From the NCBI GenBank assembly GCA_018389105.1, contig JACATO010001546.1, forward strand, positions 186,001-250,000: a stretch of 64,000 nt of DNA, read 5' to 3'. Positions 36,701 through 52,000 of the stretch are shown one piece after another. The notes under the pieces are model-generated. The model did not search any database. It saw nothing but the letters and a program-made list of their open reading frames with translations, and was not told the DNA's origin. Made by a program: the position numbers and the translations under genes. Source of the stretch: Nautilus pompilius. Its lineage: Eukaryota > Mollusca > Cephalopoda > Nautilida > Nautilidae. Each line of letters starts with the position of its first letter. Positions within the stretch are counted from its first letter, which is position 1.

Positions 36701-39700
36701 CACCATGCTTATCTATAACAGTCTTGAATGGTGGCAGTGGTCAGATAACAAGATATCTTGACAAAGATTTAGTTCTTTAAATCAGGTGAGTGTTTGAAAA
36801 CCTTGAGGCTACAAGAACAATGTTGTCTCTGCCACTCTTTCTGTGCCCCAGTGTTAAACAATTCTCCCACAGTTAAATAAGTGAATTTCATATTATGTTT
36901 ATTGTTCCATAATGAAATCTAATGGCATTGTGCATGCTACTCGTAATTTGATGTGCCATGGTTGGTTTGACCACCATTGTTGTAAGAGATACCTTGGTTT
37001 TTTATTCCTCCACAGATTTTGGAAATGATTGTTCATCGGTTGACAAGTCAAAATGTCTTGTATAATCGGAATATTCAGAGTCTCTCCAAGTTCTTCATTT
37101 TGAAGGCACGAGAAGCATTCAGGCAAAACCCTCCAGATCATCTACAGGTGAAAATTTTTTTTTTTTCAAAATTGTTATGTATAACACACCCATTGATTGG
37201 CACTATGAAGGTGAATTAGCAAGAGAATTTGCATTACCTTCTGGTAAATGAAGCAGGATATTTAGCTACACTAATTACTCATAAATGAAAATGCATGTAT
37301 ACAACTTCTCTATTTTATTTTGTATTTGCCATGGTTTCTATCAATTGAGTTAGCTGTATTGATTTACTTTTCTTACCTGTCCAGAGATCTCAGATAGGGG
37401 TCATTGAAGGAGACTTTGCTTTAGTAATGAGCCTCTTCCATGGTTATGAACTGCTGCAGCTGCATGGATTACGATCCCTACACAACTACCTGCAAAGTTT
37501 TCTGAATGGGGAGAAGGGTTATGGCAGGGCGCGTGCCGAGTTGCTTCGGTGTGCAGAATTTTCTGACATTGTTGAAACTTTGAAGAATAAATTTGGAAGG
37601 TAGGTAACCCAAGTAAATATTTGCTGAATATTTTTTGTAGCAGCTGGTAATCACTCAGTACAAAATAGTTTTACATCTTGTTATGGTACATCTGTTAGAC
37701 CTGTTGTTCAATCACTGAAATACTAGAATCACAAATCTGGTTAATATTTTATATAACGATTTATTTTGAAATTTAAAAGAGAAAAGTTTTTTAGTAGTTT
37801 ATTGCATTAAATTCCTTGCCTTTTACCAAGCATATGTAGACTATATTACTAATTATTTTCAGAGGTGTAGGAGTCTAACTGTAATCATAAACAAATCCCA
37901 TCCTATTCCTTTTGGCTACCTGTCCAATTAATTTCTAAATATATCTTTTGTGGTACCCCGAAAATCTGTGGTTATCACACTGTTCCGTGTATTTGCTACA
38001 TTCTACTGATGAAAAAAAGACTTAAAGCTGAACAATTTTGACAAGTTTAGTTCTATTCTCTACACATCACTACATTTATGAAAAAAATGCAGTAGCAGAC
38101 GGGGTCTTGGCAGTGTTAGGACAATGGTACTCATAGACAGATTGATTTACTTTTACCTAATCAAGAGTCTGGATGCATGATCAAACTGAATTTAGTTTTT
38201 CCATGCATCTTTAAATAACAAAAAACAAACAACTATAATGACAGCATAGTCAGTAGACTGCCTGCATTTCTTTTCGGTTGAATGTTTTTTTAATTGGTGG
38301 GTTTTATGTATAGGCAAGGGACATTTTTATTTGAGTGAAAAGTGTTCAAAGCTGCACAGTAGAAGACTTACAAATACGCCTATTTTTTACATCAATATCT
38401 CCAGAATTTGTAGAATTTGAACTTAACCAAGATTTGTCTTTTTTTGGTTTTTCTTTTTAGTTCTAATGTTAGTTTTTCTCAGTTGAATACGCAACAAAAA
38501 GAAGATCCATTTATTATTAGCCATCCCAAGATGGAAAAATTGCAAGAAATAGTTTGCAGCCATTTTGAACAACATCAGAAAGGTAATCATTTCATTGATT
38601 GTGTGTGCATGCATTCACACATGCATCGGAATATTTATGTTGCTTTTTTTGTTGCAAATATATGGTACCTCACAGAAGTATAACCAGGATTTCTTACCAG
38701 AGGGTGGCAACATTGCCTGCTTTTGTGAGATTAGGAATTATTCACCCTTATCCATTTTTGTGTTCTGTTGAGTCTATCATTTTTGTTTGTGTCTTCCTTT
38801 ACATGATGATCATGAAGTTAAAAAGTAGACAGAAGCCTCTAATAAAGAGAACTTTTGAGAGATTCTTTGCTTTGGACTTCGATCTGGTAATGATGGGAGC
38901 ATGAAGACAACCTTGATTTTCCTCCACTTGCTTGCCTCAAGCAGCTGACTGGGCAATCTGAATATTCATTTGTTCTCTCTGTTTTTATTGAAAATTTAGC
39001 ACTAATTCTTCTGCTATGTAATACAGTTGTGATGATTCATATTTAATTACATCAGTAATAGCATTTTTGTTACAGCTAAATGATTGAGTACAAACCCACT
39101 GCTCCCCCTTCCCATGTGCATGTTGTGGGTATCACACATCAACAAGGTAGCCTATAAAAATGCTTGATAGTCATAGAGCTCAGATTTTGTAAAAAAAAAA
39201 CTGGCAGTGCAGAAGGAATTCTGTAAATCCATTCACTATCAGGAAATATCAAGAAATGCTGTAGCTATAGAAAATTTAGCTTGTTCACATTGTAGTTTGC
39301 TAACTTATTTTTTTTTATTGCTTTTTAAAATTTTTGTTTAAGGGGCTGAATTTTGCAACACAAGGATCATGATATTTTCCCAGTATCGTGACAGTGTCAG
39401 GGAGATAACAGAAATGTTGAAACGTTGCAGTCCACTGGTCAAAGCAATGAACTTCATCGGTCAGTCTTCCTCTGGCAAGATAACAAAAGGACTTACTCAG
39501 AAAGATCAACTAAAGGTGTGTAGTACCATTATGGTGATAACTGATACTTGCCATATTTTACTACCATCTTCTGTCTTCCTCAAAAGTTTCTTTACACATT
39601 GAAGGTTTTGTCAAAAAGTCAGTATGTTTGCACAGTGTTCACAACTGCATGTGACTTCATTGTGCTTTGCTTTTCTTTTGATTACTAGGTGATGAAACAG

Positions 39701-42700
39701 TTTCGTGAAGGTGGGTACAACACCTTGGTTTCAACCTGTGTTGGGGAAGAGGGGCTAGATATTGGAGATGTTGATCTAATTATCTGCTTCGATGCTCATA
39801 AAAGTCCAGTTCGTCTTGTGCAAAGAATGGGAAGAACAGGTCGAAAGCGGAAAGGCAGAATTGTGATGCTAATCACTGAGGGCAAAGAAGAACAGGTACA
39901 AGGATGGTTAACATCTTTCTTCATTATCATGCAGATTACTTGTTAAAGTTGTCTTAGTAATTACTGGTGGTGGTGGTTTTTATGCTTCACAATGATACAT
40001 AGGAGACAGTTCTGCAGCATCAGCCACTTTTTTTTTTTTTTCAGAAAGCTTTACTACAGTGAGGGGGGGCCGTATTATTGGTTTTCTACAAATATTCTGG
40101 CTTAGGAGGAAACTTCACAATTTAGATGCTTTAGCGGTTTGAAAAATACCAAAAAATTACAAATCACCAAAACGAGACTACTTTAACCCCAGAAATCAAT
40201 ACCTTTTTAGACATGATTATAACCATTATCATTATGATATTGTGGTGTTCTAGCCGATGAGATTTTTTTTTTACTTTCATTACTTAATTTTTGACAAATC
40301 TAAAGCTTTGTTGATCCATAAGCTAATGGAAGAAGCAGAAGAAATATTTTAATTTTGCTACTAAAGGGTGATGGATGGGTTGTGTGTATAGTATACCAAG
40401 CTGCTGTGGCAGAGGACTTTAGTTTCATTTTCAATGGAGACTAACTTCAAACCTCCTATAGCATTCTTGCTTTTCTGTACCAGTCCACTGGCACTCCTAC
40501 CACAGCTAAACAGTAATTTTCTGTTTCCTGTTGAAGAGGCATGTGGTAAGTCCCACAAGACTCAAGAGTGACAATTGCTTGTTGGCAGTAGCCATGGTAC
40601 TCTAAATAACTTCATCGGGTTGTCTTCAGTTGTTAAAAGTGGGGTTACTAAAAAAATTGTATATATATGTGTGTGTGTGTGTGTGTGTATTTTTTTCTCA
40701 TTATATTCAAACTGTTCATTAAATAAGCCAAGAAGAAAACAATATTTAGAAGTCAAGTCTATTGAGAGGTTAGATATAATGGGTGGGATGACTTTTTTCT
40801 TTCCTCATCTTTACAGATATACAATCAAAGTCAGTGCTTGAAAAGGAACTTAAACAGAGCTGTTCTGAACGGGACACAATCCATCCAGTATTACTGTCAT
40901 TCCCCCCGGATGGTTCCTAATGGTCTGCAGCCAAGATGCCACAAAATGTTTATCACTGTGATGAAACCATTTGCAGGCAAAGTAAAGACCACCAAGGCGT
41001 TGGGATGCAAAAGTGAGTTTAAAAAGTCAGCTGAATTTGGGTTGTAAATTCTCATTTTTGGAAATGATTTATTTTAATTTTAGTAAATACAGAGCTTTTG
41101 CAGTTTGGCAGCTAATTATAATAAAATTGTGTCTTAAATGTTTATTATCTTTTACAGTTTTGGTGGCTTCCAGCTTTTCTATTGCCATATTAAGTTTATT
41201 TTACATTTGCTAAAAAACCTGCTGTTTCTCAAAGAAGCAAATGAATTTATACACATCAAGTTCATCTTTTATTAAAAGTAGCCATTTTAGGTTAACTTTA
41301 TCTTGGTAATTCTCTCTCTCTCTCTCTGCACATGCTTACATTAAACCATTTATCTCAGGGTTAGTTGGAGAGGTCTTTCTCTTTTTATTGAGAAAACTGG
41401 GAGACAAAACCTCAGGTTTTAATAACTTTATTGTAGCAGTTTTGCTGAAAGCAAATGACAAAAATGTACTTTTCTATAAACGCTATAAAATCTTTTCAGT
41501 CATTTTTCTTTATTGTTTTTAATACAAGCCAGTACTAAAACTTCTTTTTTTTTTCACCTTTGCATTTACAAAAAGTGACTGGTACTAAACAAAAAAGAAT
41601 AAATAGTTTTTTTTTAAAAAAATCATATTTATTATTTGGAATGAAGTGTCCCTGACTGTAACAAGGAGCTCATTCTTGGTGATTTGAAGGTGAAATCAAC
41701 TCTCTTCTCTGAAATTGCTTCCATATTTTCTGTTTGTTCATTTTTTCAAAAAAAATTAAACACATTTAATGTTTTTTTAAAAAAAAAAGAACTCACAAGC
41801 TTGACATTGTTGACTTTACTGTCTCTGATCTGTTACTGATGTATGAAATTAACAGGTAAAAATTTACATTTTTAGGCTGAGTTTCAGATATAGAACACTA
41901 CCTTAAACAAGCATTAATTTATGTAAGACGTGTGTAATATGTGAAACTACTGTAAAAACGACAACAGACTTTATGAAAAGTTAGAAAAGCCTGATAAGTT
42001 TACTTACAATAACCAAGGAGATCAGGTTATTGTAGCAAATTTTCAGCCAGCCCAAGATAATTTCATGGATAACTAAGCTATTGAAGATCATGCCTTGCAT
42101 ATTGTGGAGATTTATCTTCAGCGATGAGACGGTAGTAAATGTTCATGTGGTTTTTGTAGAAACAGTGCAAAAAAGAAAGACTGGACATAGGGAAATAATT
42201 CAGATCACCATATTTAAAATTTAACAGAAGTAAATAAATAACAAATTTTACCCCAGAGAACGAATAATTTGAGAAGGATGTACTCTTGGTATCAAGTATC
42301 AGGATGCTGGTCTAAATCTGTTTCTTTCACTTTTTTCTGCATGTATAAATTGGAAGGAGACAAAAGCAAATTTAAAAAAAATTTTTTTTTTTTTTTTAAG
42401 AAAACTATGCCAAAACAGAATTCCTGACTGAGAATGAGTTGCAGTACTGGAACAAGTATTACAAAGTGGGCAACACAGCACTGGTGTCACTGCCCCAAGG
42501 AGGCTACTTTCTTTGTCTTGGAGATGAATTTCAGGTGTGTTACTCACTGCTGCCATCATTACTTCAGGATGATCAGATATGCTTCTGAGCTTCAGCATTC
42601 ATCTGATTTACTTGTCAGCACAACTATCTTTAATACTGAAACAGCAATGACAGTTGGCTTCATCACATTGCACTTAAATGACCATCTCTTTCTTGTTTTT

Positions 42701-45700
42701 TTCATTACGGGTGGGATACAAATCCAGAATTTGAGATCACTTGATGTTGTTTTCTACTAGTTCACAAAGGGATGGGATAATTTAAGGATCATTAATGTAC
42801 ATTTTCTTTCCACCATTTACAAGAACTGAGGTCTTGTCTTGTTCCTTCAGCGGGGACAGCTTATATCACATTAATCTTACAAAAAGAACTGGTATCACAT
42901 TGAAAATACAGTACCTGCATTTTCTGTAGATTTGTCTGCAATGGATAACTTACCACTTTTCATCACGTTTCCATTGACTTTTGCATTAAAAAAATTTTTT
43001 TTAAGTTGGTCACATTCTCTGACACTAATCTTGATTTTAATGATTCTAAACTTGGATTACTTTTACTAAATAGATTGTCTGTTGGCAGTTTGAAGATATA
43101 AGTACACAATTTATGACCTCCAGACTTGTGCTTATTTTTATACTTCAAGGTGGTTGATGATGACAATATGACCCAGCTTTCCCTAACCAGGTGGTTACCA
43201 TGGCAAAATCGTCTCCATGACAACCACATCATTGGCAACTCAATGGTTACCAGACATTTTGTAGAACTGATGGAGTTCATAGAACTACAGCGTAAGTAGT
43301 ACTACTTACTTCTGTTTTTAACGATTAAACTGTTGTTGATTTGTTTTAATTTTACATTTTCTTGTTGCTTTCCAAGAAGATTTTTACCTGCTAAGTAATT
43401 TCCAATATTTTAAGTGTTCCTATTTAATGAGTGACTTTTGAACATTATACAGAAATAGAAAAAATAAATATAATAAAAAATTTTAATGGTGAACATAACA
43501 CTTTGAATTGTTTTTTCAAAGATTATTTTTTCAAAATGTATTATAGATAACAGATTAGTAAATGGTAGTCTGGTTAATTTATTTCTGTACAGGAACTTTG
43601 GATTCATCCACAGATCTGTATACTATGGAGATAGATACATACTTAAATGAACATGATATATTGAAGACTGGAGAAAAGGATAGATATGGCAAGGGAATAG
43701 TAAAATACATGAAAAAAAAACATTGTTTGCATCAAAATGAATCTGCAGGAAATAAGAGAAGTGATATGAGAGATACTGGCTGGAAAGGGATGAGCAAGAT
43801 GTTAGCTTTGCTTGAGACTGAAGATGCACTGGAAAGCGACTGTGCCTCCAAATCTGCAGCTAATGTAGATGGGAAAGGCTCAGTACACACTGTAGATAGT
43901 GAAGATGCAGAGAAAACAACAATACAAAATATATTGAACTCTTCTCCCTCCTGTGGTTTAGAAAAAAGGAATGCTGTAGATAATGCAAATTTACAAATTT
44001 TGAAAGCTCAGAATCAGAAAGAGAGGAAGAAAAATGAAGATGTTAGTGAGAAGTCTTTGGCAATATGTAGTAAATGGGTTACTGGGTGTGCAGACATGTG
44101 TGATGATGATTTTATTGAGCTACCATTGGAGTTAAAAGAAAAGAAAAGCAATGAGTGTTCTAATTTATTTCCAAAGGTCTTCTCTGAAGACATTCAGGGA
44201 AATTTGATAAGTTCATTCCAACCCTGCAACTCTGGTGGTAACCCTGTTCCAAGTCCACCATTGTTAGAGGAGATTACAGTGGTCTTTGACAGAATAGGCG
44301 ATCATGGGCATTTGCCCTCCTTAGACCTCCTTCAGCTCGTGGAGCAGTGGGAAATGGAGCACTTGGAAAAAATCAGTCATGAAGTAAATGTGACAGACTA
44401 TGCTGTTCCTCCGAGTGTTAAGAGATGTAAAATGTCGGAGTCTATTGGCACTGTCAAGATAGTTGACTGTCTTCATGAAAATGACAAAACTGATCAAAAG
44501 CTATTCACAAAAATAATTCCTAAGATTGCAGAAAATACTAGAACAGAATCACACAGCAAAAACACTACACTCGGAGTGAGTTTTGAAGATCTGTTTAGCC
44601 CAGGGAAAGATCATTTGGTTAAACAGGATGTTATATCTGTCAGAGATGCAACACTTAGCTGTTTTGGTGAGAAGGATTCTGCAGTGCTACTTGAAGGCAA
44701 GTTACAGGGACAAAGTAGAGAGACAGATGTGACAGTGTTTGAAATCAATTCCGACTCCATTTTTGACAATCTTAACTCTGAGATGAATAGCAGCATGAAA
44801 TCTTCATTTGACAAGAGCAACAGCAGTTCTAAGATTGGTTTTACACAGGCTTTTAAATGTGTACACACCAGCCCCAGTCTCCTGTCATCAGCTGCAATTG
44901 TGGAAACACCTCGGCCAGATACATCAACTCCTGTGAAGAAACTTGATAAATTTAGTAATTTGTCAGTACTGTCTACAGTGGTCTCTTCTCCAGTTGCATG
45001 TTATGAAAACTGCTCAAAAGCACATGGTAATCTGCCAGTTAGTAAAATGTTTGTTGTACCTGATGTAGATGTCATGCCTTCTGATGAAAGGGCAGTGCTG
45101 TCAGGTGCTACTGAATGGAATGTAATCCTAAAAAACAATGCTGAAGTTGCAGTCATTGAAGAGAGCTTGGAAGAAGAAATGCCTCAGTTTGACTTGGGTT
45201 TTAATATCGATGACTTGGACAATGTCATTCCTCCTTCCCCTCACATGGCATGCTCCTCGCATTCTCATGAGCCCTCAATGGCTGCTCAAAGATGTAGCGT
45301 AAATCTTTTCTCGCAGAAGTCTGCAGAGCTGAGAACCTTAAAGCAGCTACAGTCAGTCAAGCAAGTAAACAATGTGGACGGTAATGAAAAGAAGGAAGAG
45401 AAAACTCCATTATTTGGAAAAAGTTCTTTGCTACAGGCAAGCCTGGCAACAAAAGCTGCATATTCTAAATATCATCCAACTCCAATGACCACTGCCAACC
45501 ATCACATCAGTGGACAGGAAACTGGGGATACTGATGGTAAGTTTAAGATGCCTTTGCTTTATTCTATTTATTTTATTTTCAAAAGTTTATATAACGTTAA
45601 ACAAAACATTAAGGTTTTGTTATTTTGGGGCAATAATAGGTGGTTATCTTCTGAATTGAATGGTAAATTTGTCCAGCTTTTCCCAATGGTAAACCAACAA

Positions 45701-48700
45701 CTGATTGATGATGCATGAAATTTTTAATAGTGTTCGAGAAACTTTTAAGCTTTAACTTCTAAATTTCAAAATATTATTCCATTACCAGTAGCTTATAGCT
45801 ATTTCTGATTTAAAAATAATAAAGGTTCAGGAACTGAGTTATGTGGACACTTTGCAGTGCCTCCATGTAGAAGGAAAACAATGGTGATTGACCAAGGTTT
45901 TTTGTTGTTGTTGTTTTAGATGAGGAGTGTGACAATGTCCATGCTGTCAGGAAAAAGAAGATTAACCTTTTTGACTCACAATCACCAATTTTGCTAAAAC
46001 TGCAGCCTTCGACTGGTAAGCTGGAGGATTTTACTAATTCCTGTTGAATTATCCATGCATGCCAGATATGATCATGGATAATTTTTATTTATGATATGGG
46101 CTTGTTATTCGTTAATGCTCTTTCCCCTATAGCATTTAAATGATACTCCCCACCTTGTTTGGTAAGGCTTGAAGAAATGCTGCTGCTTGGGCATGTGATT
46201 GCTCTCATCTTGCCGACTGTGTGACACGCCGGATTTAAGTAACACAGCATTGTTTATTGTCATTTCATTTGCTTTAATCAGTTAAAACAGGGAGCTGGTA
46301 CTGTGCAGGTTTTAACTGTTGTGGGACACATTTGCTGCAGAGTCTATGTTCCTAAGAGTGATCTTTCTCCGTTAAATGACTTAATGCTCTGTCAGTTTGT
46401 CCAAACTTTCCCTCTGCTCAGGAAAGGACCAGATAAGTCAGACAAATGCTATTTATCTGCAAAGATTTCAAATCTTCACCAATGTTGTCTGTTTTCTACA
46501 TTTTAGTTGGTGCTTCCTATATCTCTAAAGATTCTAAGAGCAGCTCAGCACAGGAAGACATGAAAGTAAGTATATTAAAATATAAAACTTATTTCAGTTT
46601 CTTCAGGTTTTCATTCACATACACAAACAATAGAATTTCAGTCTAAGACCCAAGAGATTTCAGAAAATCTACATCTTAATCTGGAACTGCTATCAAGCTT
46701 ACTAGGCAAAGTATTCTAGACAGAAAAGGATTAGTTTAGTTCACATTGCAGTGTATTTTCACTTTCCTTGGAACAAATTATTTTAAAATCACAAAAATGT
46801 ATGTAGCTAAGATTGCTTTAGCTATTGAGTCTTTTATATAATTGTTTGTTGTCTGCAGACTAATTTTAGAGGACTTAGTTGTGCATGTAGCTACTTAATT
46901 GAGAAGCAGTACATGTGAATATGATCATACAATTTTCTGAATTTAGTATGTTAATCTTGCCTGGTAATGGTGAACTCTAATTATCACTGATGTCTGTTTG
47001 GCAATGGTAAACAAGTTATATTGCATCTATTTAGTGGAGTTTTGTATACTAACAGAGTATATTTTATTATTGTGTACAGACTGATACCAAAGGGACTGAA
47101 AAGCTGAATACGACACCTCTTCCGTCTTTGTCCTGTACCAGAATCTATGTTGATGATGACTCTCTGGATGATTTTGAAGGTACACTTTTTAAAATGTTCA
47201 TATGCCTTAATTTTCTCATCCTGACAGTCTTGTCAAAGTTATTTTCTCCAATTAGCTTTTTAAAAATTATTATTCTTTCTAAGATTTCCAGAGGGGGTAG
47301 TTGTATCTGGAGTAAACTGACTGTGCACTGTTCCTGAGATCTGTGTATGTCTTGTGTTAAATAGACTTTTTCTTAGTCTGCAGTGGAGTTTCCAAGTAAA
47401 TCTGGCACAGCATTACTTCATGCTGACCACTTCAGAAGCATTAGTCCACCAGGAATCAAGGAGAGTGATTTTTATTCATTGTGGTAGCAATTTTATCTCA
47501 GTTATTGAAGAGTGAAGAATGGGTTTGTATCAGCCACACTGACCCTATAATTATAGAGAGAAATGACTGCACAAATTGTGCAGATGGATATGGAAACACA
47601 AGTGGCAGTCATTTTGAAACTTTTTAGATATTGTAGATTATATTAATCTGATTTACACCTAAAGAAATTATTTGCAGTCACCATTGCTGTCCTGCTGAAT
47701 ACACAGCTGTGTCACTAATCCTTGGTGCTAAGATAAAGATATTGATAATTGCAGCAAAGATGGATTTCGTAAAGTCTTGCACAATGATGATTATGTATAT
47801 TTCATATGCCTTTCACATTATACACCATGAGCACACGTCTTGTCTCAAATGCATTATCTCTCTCTCTCTCTCTCAATAGCCTTAAATTATAGCATAAAGG
47901 AGATTATTTATGAAAAGAGGTCTTGTGACAAAAATAAATTTTGTTTACACATGGATTTTTTAACAGTCAATTACTTATGCACTAATAATAAATATCTTTT
48001 GGCTTCCAGTGTATACACACTGGGTAGGTATCAAATGAGTAAATGATTTTTATTGTACATTCTTCACCAGCATTTGCTAACAATGGTGGGTGGGTTTTCT
48101 TTTTTTCTAGCAAAAATTGAAAATGAATAAAAAGAAAAAAAAATCTGCATAATCATTCATTCATTTTTTTTTCCTCCAATGAAGTACTGTAAAAATTAAT
48201 TTGACATCATTTACTTTACCAGTTAATATTTATTTTGAAACTTCAAGGACAGACATTTTTTAAAAATCTGTTCGTAATTATTCATGTAGTTTAACATAAT
48301 TTGGTATAAATTTACATCATGTTGTGTTTCTACCATTTCATGTAACTGCTGCGTACCTGGAAATCTCTCTCAAGGATGTGCCTGAAATTGCATTATACTA
48401 TGCTTAAGGAAACTCGTTTCACCATTTTATCTTGTGGCTGATTCATGAAGGTTTATCTCTTCTACTTATTAATTTGAAAGGATAAATCATTTGCAACTTT
48501 TTTCCTCTTTGTTGCAGCACATTCTTTTTCTTTTAAATCAATCTACTTATTATTTTCTATTTTCATTCAGAGTTAGAAGTACCATTGCAGATGTACAACA
48601 AGTCAAAGGAAGAGAACCTTGTTGGCAGTGTGAAAAAGGAAAAGTTTCATTTCCGAAAGAGGCATCAGAAAGTAAGATTTATCTACCTTTGTTTTGACTA

Positions 48701-49027
48701 CAACTTTTATTTTCTTTTTATTTAATAAATTTTTTCCAACTAAATGTAAACGAGTTCGTGACACGAGGAATTCCTTGTAGATGCAGGTCACCATACCTGC
48801 GTCGATTAAGTCCCTGCCTTTGTACACACCGCTGTCGCCACTACTGATTGAACGGTTTGGTGAGGTCATTGGACCGACTGACAATGTTGCTCGACGTTGC
48901 TACTTGTGGCTCCTTGGTTACCGGGTCATCCACTGGTCCAGTCTACCTTCGAGTCGCTGTCCTTCGTTGAACGTCAAAGTTTCATCGTTTAAACCCAATC
49001 GTTTAAAGGAAGTAAAAGTCATAACAA

Positions 49028-49061
<34 letters not shown>

Positions 49062-52000
49062 GGCTCTGTTCGTCTGGTAACCGAGAACCAATGCATCCTC
49101 CGTCTACATCACTTGAACCTGAAAGAAAATTTTCTATGTACGAAGCGAAATGGTACTTGGGCAATACCACGAGAGAAAATAAAAATAAAAAAAATCGATT
49201 CGATTCGATTAAAAACCCGGGGTGGTGCTATACACACGCACGATGCATCGATGTAACTAATTGTTACGCAATGAAAAATAAATGGGCATGAAATGGCATT
49301 TTGCATAAACCCGAAAGATACTCCATATACGATGCATCGTGGTACTTGGCACTACTACGAGATATCGCATCGATGAATGTCCTCGTTAGCATTGGAAGAA
49401 AAAAAAAGATGAATTCACTTCATGGTGAACAATGAAACTGGTTTGCAGACTGTCATTGATAGAAAAAAGGAATCTTATTTAAACCAAAGTAGTTGTTAAA
49501 GAAGTATTTCCTCTTGAGTTGAAAGCTTCAGTCAGGTATTGGTAATTACTAGGAATGTTCAAATGAAATCCAGCTGTAATAATATCCAGCCAGATCTCAC
49601 ATCTCTAGTATATTCTACTAACTAAATAGGAATAGACAGAGTTTCTTCTCATTATGGCTGATTTACTTTATAGTTGGTTTATTCTCACTTAGAATAAAAG
49701 ATGTTTATCAAAAGAGTTTCTGGACCAGGAAGCAGTCTTGTCAGAGGATGGAGACGTATCCTCGGATGAAGTAGACACTAGTGACCAAGATGCTCTGGAA
49801 TCCAGCTTCATTAATGATGATACCAGACTTACACAGCATGCAGGTAAAATCCCTGATGTCATTAATTAGAAGATTTGTTATGATTCTAGGAGCAAGATGT
49901 TTTAGATCGAGGAAACCAATGTTACAGGTAAAACTGCTGGGATGAAAATGCATTCTCTCCCTTTCTAAGTATATTTTCCATTTACATGAATGTCAGATAG
50001 TGCTGGTAAATATACAGATGCATCTCAAAAAATTATAATATCATGGAAGAGTTCATTTTTTTTTGTAATTTAATTCAAACAGTGAAACTTTCATATACAG
50101 TCACACCTTGTCTTACATCGTTAGTTTGTTCGAAGACTCGCGACTTAAGTCAAATAAACTCTTTAAAAAATACCAAAGACCCCCTATACACCCTATAAAT
50201 AACCCCGTGACGTCGCTAATAACATTGGCGCATAGGAATACAATAAGTTGTTCGATAGTTCAACATTTTTACATTCTTTTTAATAAATTTATACATTTTA
50301 ATTGATACTAATGTAAAGAGAAAAAAAATTTTACCTGATGGGTGACATCAATGTGCTTGATGAGCCGGAGGTGGAGGTTAGAGGAAAAGGATGAGACTAC
50401 GTTGACGTTGATGGCTGAGGCTCTCTAGCAGACAATTCAAGTTCTTCCTGTTGATTTTCGTTGTGCTGCAAGAACTGGTTGAGAGTGCCTTGAATAGTCT
50501 TGCTCCTAGCGTCGTGAACTGCCCCCATAATTTTTGCAAAGCGTTGAGCATTGGGATCCATCTCCTCGAAAATTGCAAGCACTTTACCGATGTGCGCAAA
50601 GCCCCGCTGCATTCTGCTGATGGTGAAGTGTTGTGGTTCTTGTAGATTTCGTATCCCTTCCAAAAGTCACGGAGTGCGATGTCACCATCCAGATCCATTG
50701 CAGCTACAACCTGTCTAAGCATACGCCTAAGGTAGTAGCATTTGAAGATGGCAATGATCCCCTGATCCATCAGCTGCAAGAGAGAGGTGCTGTTTGCGGG
50801 GGAGGTAAACGACAACGATGTTCGGATGAAAATCGACAAGGTTTTGTGGGTGGCCAGGATCGTTGTCTAAAATAAGGATCTTGAACAGGATGCCCTTCTC
50901 CCTACAATATTTCTCCACTGCTGGTACAAAGTGGCTGAAGAACCAATCCTCAAAAATGGCAACAGTCATCCATACAACTGGGAGAGAGACCTTGGTGATG
51001 TTCTTCAGTGCTGGAGGATTCTGAGCATGATACACCAGCAGCGGCCTTAACTTAAAGTCGCCAGAGCAATTACCTCCCAACAGAAGGGTCAAACAGTCTT
51101 TTGCAACCTTGAAACCTGGCATAGCCTTTCCTTGGCTATGAATGAACGATCTGGCATTCTCTTCCAGAAGAGACCGTCTCATCCATGTTGAATATCTGTT
51201 CTGGAAGAAATCTGTTCTCTCAATAATCTCCGCCAAAGTCGCTGGGAATTTCCGATGCAGCTAATTCGTCAGCCAACGCACTTCGCCTTGGATCTAGATG
51301 TTGTGAAGACTGTGTCACTGCTTAAACTGCATAAACCATCCTGAACTTCCTTTGAATTTTGCGTCTTTCTCGTCGGGAAACTTCTTCTTGAGGTCCTTAG
51401 ACAAAGACAGAGCTTTCTCCTGAATCAACAGCTAGCTTATGGGAATACACTGGCGAGTCTGCCGTTCAATCCAAAGAGAAAGAAGATGTTCCATTTCCTC
51501 GTAGATCTTACCTCTTTTCTTGTTGATGACGGTGTTCTTCATCGCTGGAACATCATCTTTGACGTGGGATAAAAATCCGTGCTTTATCATGAACGATCGT
51601 CGATACCGTCGTCCTATTTCAAGCTAAAAGCACGAGCTATGGCGGCCACCTTTTTCACCATTTCCAGGGCGTTTTATCATAGCCAGCTTATCTTCCAACG
51701 ATATACCACGGCGCTTAATAGCACCAGCATTAGGACTATCAGTAGGAACTTTCTTCGGAGTCAGGGGGGTACAAATAAAGCCACAAATTCAACACTAACG
51801 AGACGCGGGCAAAAACACACACACAAGCACAAGTTTGAATCAGTGACAAGAACTACAGCGCCACCACATGGAGAACACGGAACTATAGGTACCGAAAGGC
51901 ATGTAAATTAATAAGTGTACGGTACACAATATTTAAAAAAAAATTTTAAGCTTTTAAATAATTTTATAAATTATTTTACCTATTTTAACATCTATTTTTG

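Larger units (their letters stand above)
27720..43291 (+). other. FANCM: FANCM exons 1-12: superfamily 2 helicase core
   Basis: In order: [22 protein letters not shown]; Walker A PTGLGKT (residues 130-136, exon 1); MAPTKPLV; the DEAH box (residues 232-235, exon 2); LALSATPGS (exon 3); a long helical insert rather than a direct jump to domain 2 (exons 4-7, as in Hef and human FANCM); IFSQYRDSV (exon 8); [12 protein letters not shown] and [13 protein letters not shown] (exon 9, motif VI from residue 583). All ATP-binding and hydrolysis residues expected of an active translocase are present. Exons 11-12 ([19 protein letters not shown]) match the conserved segment after the helicase core. Confidence 0.95.

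Noticed and set aside
45537..45718. Read-through extension of FANCM exon 13 to a stop at 45718
   Set aside because: A good donor (GATG|GTAAGT) lies at 45536/45537 and exon 14 continues in frame, so the extension is intron.
46269..46312. AGTTAAAAC … GTTTTAACT inverted pair
   Set aside because: Only 9-bp arms and no flanking duplication; likely chance in AT-rich DNA.
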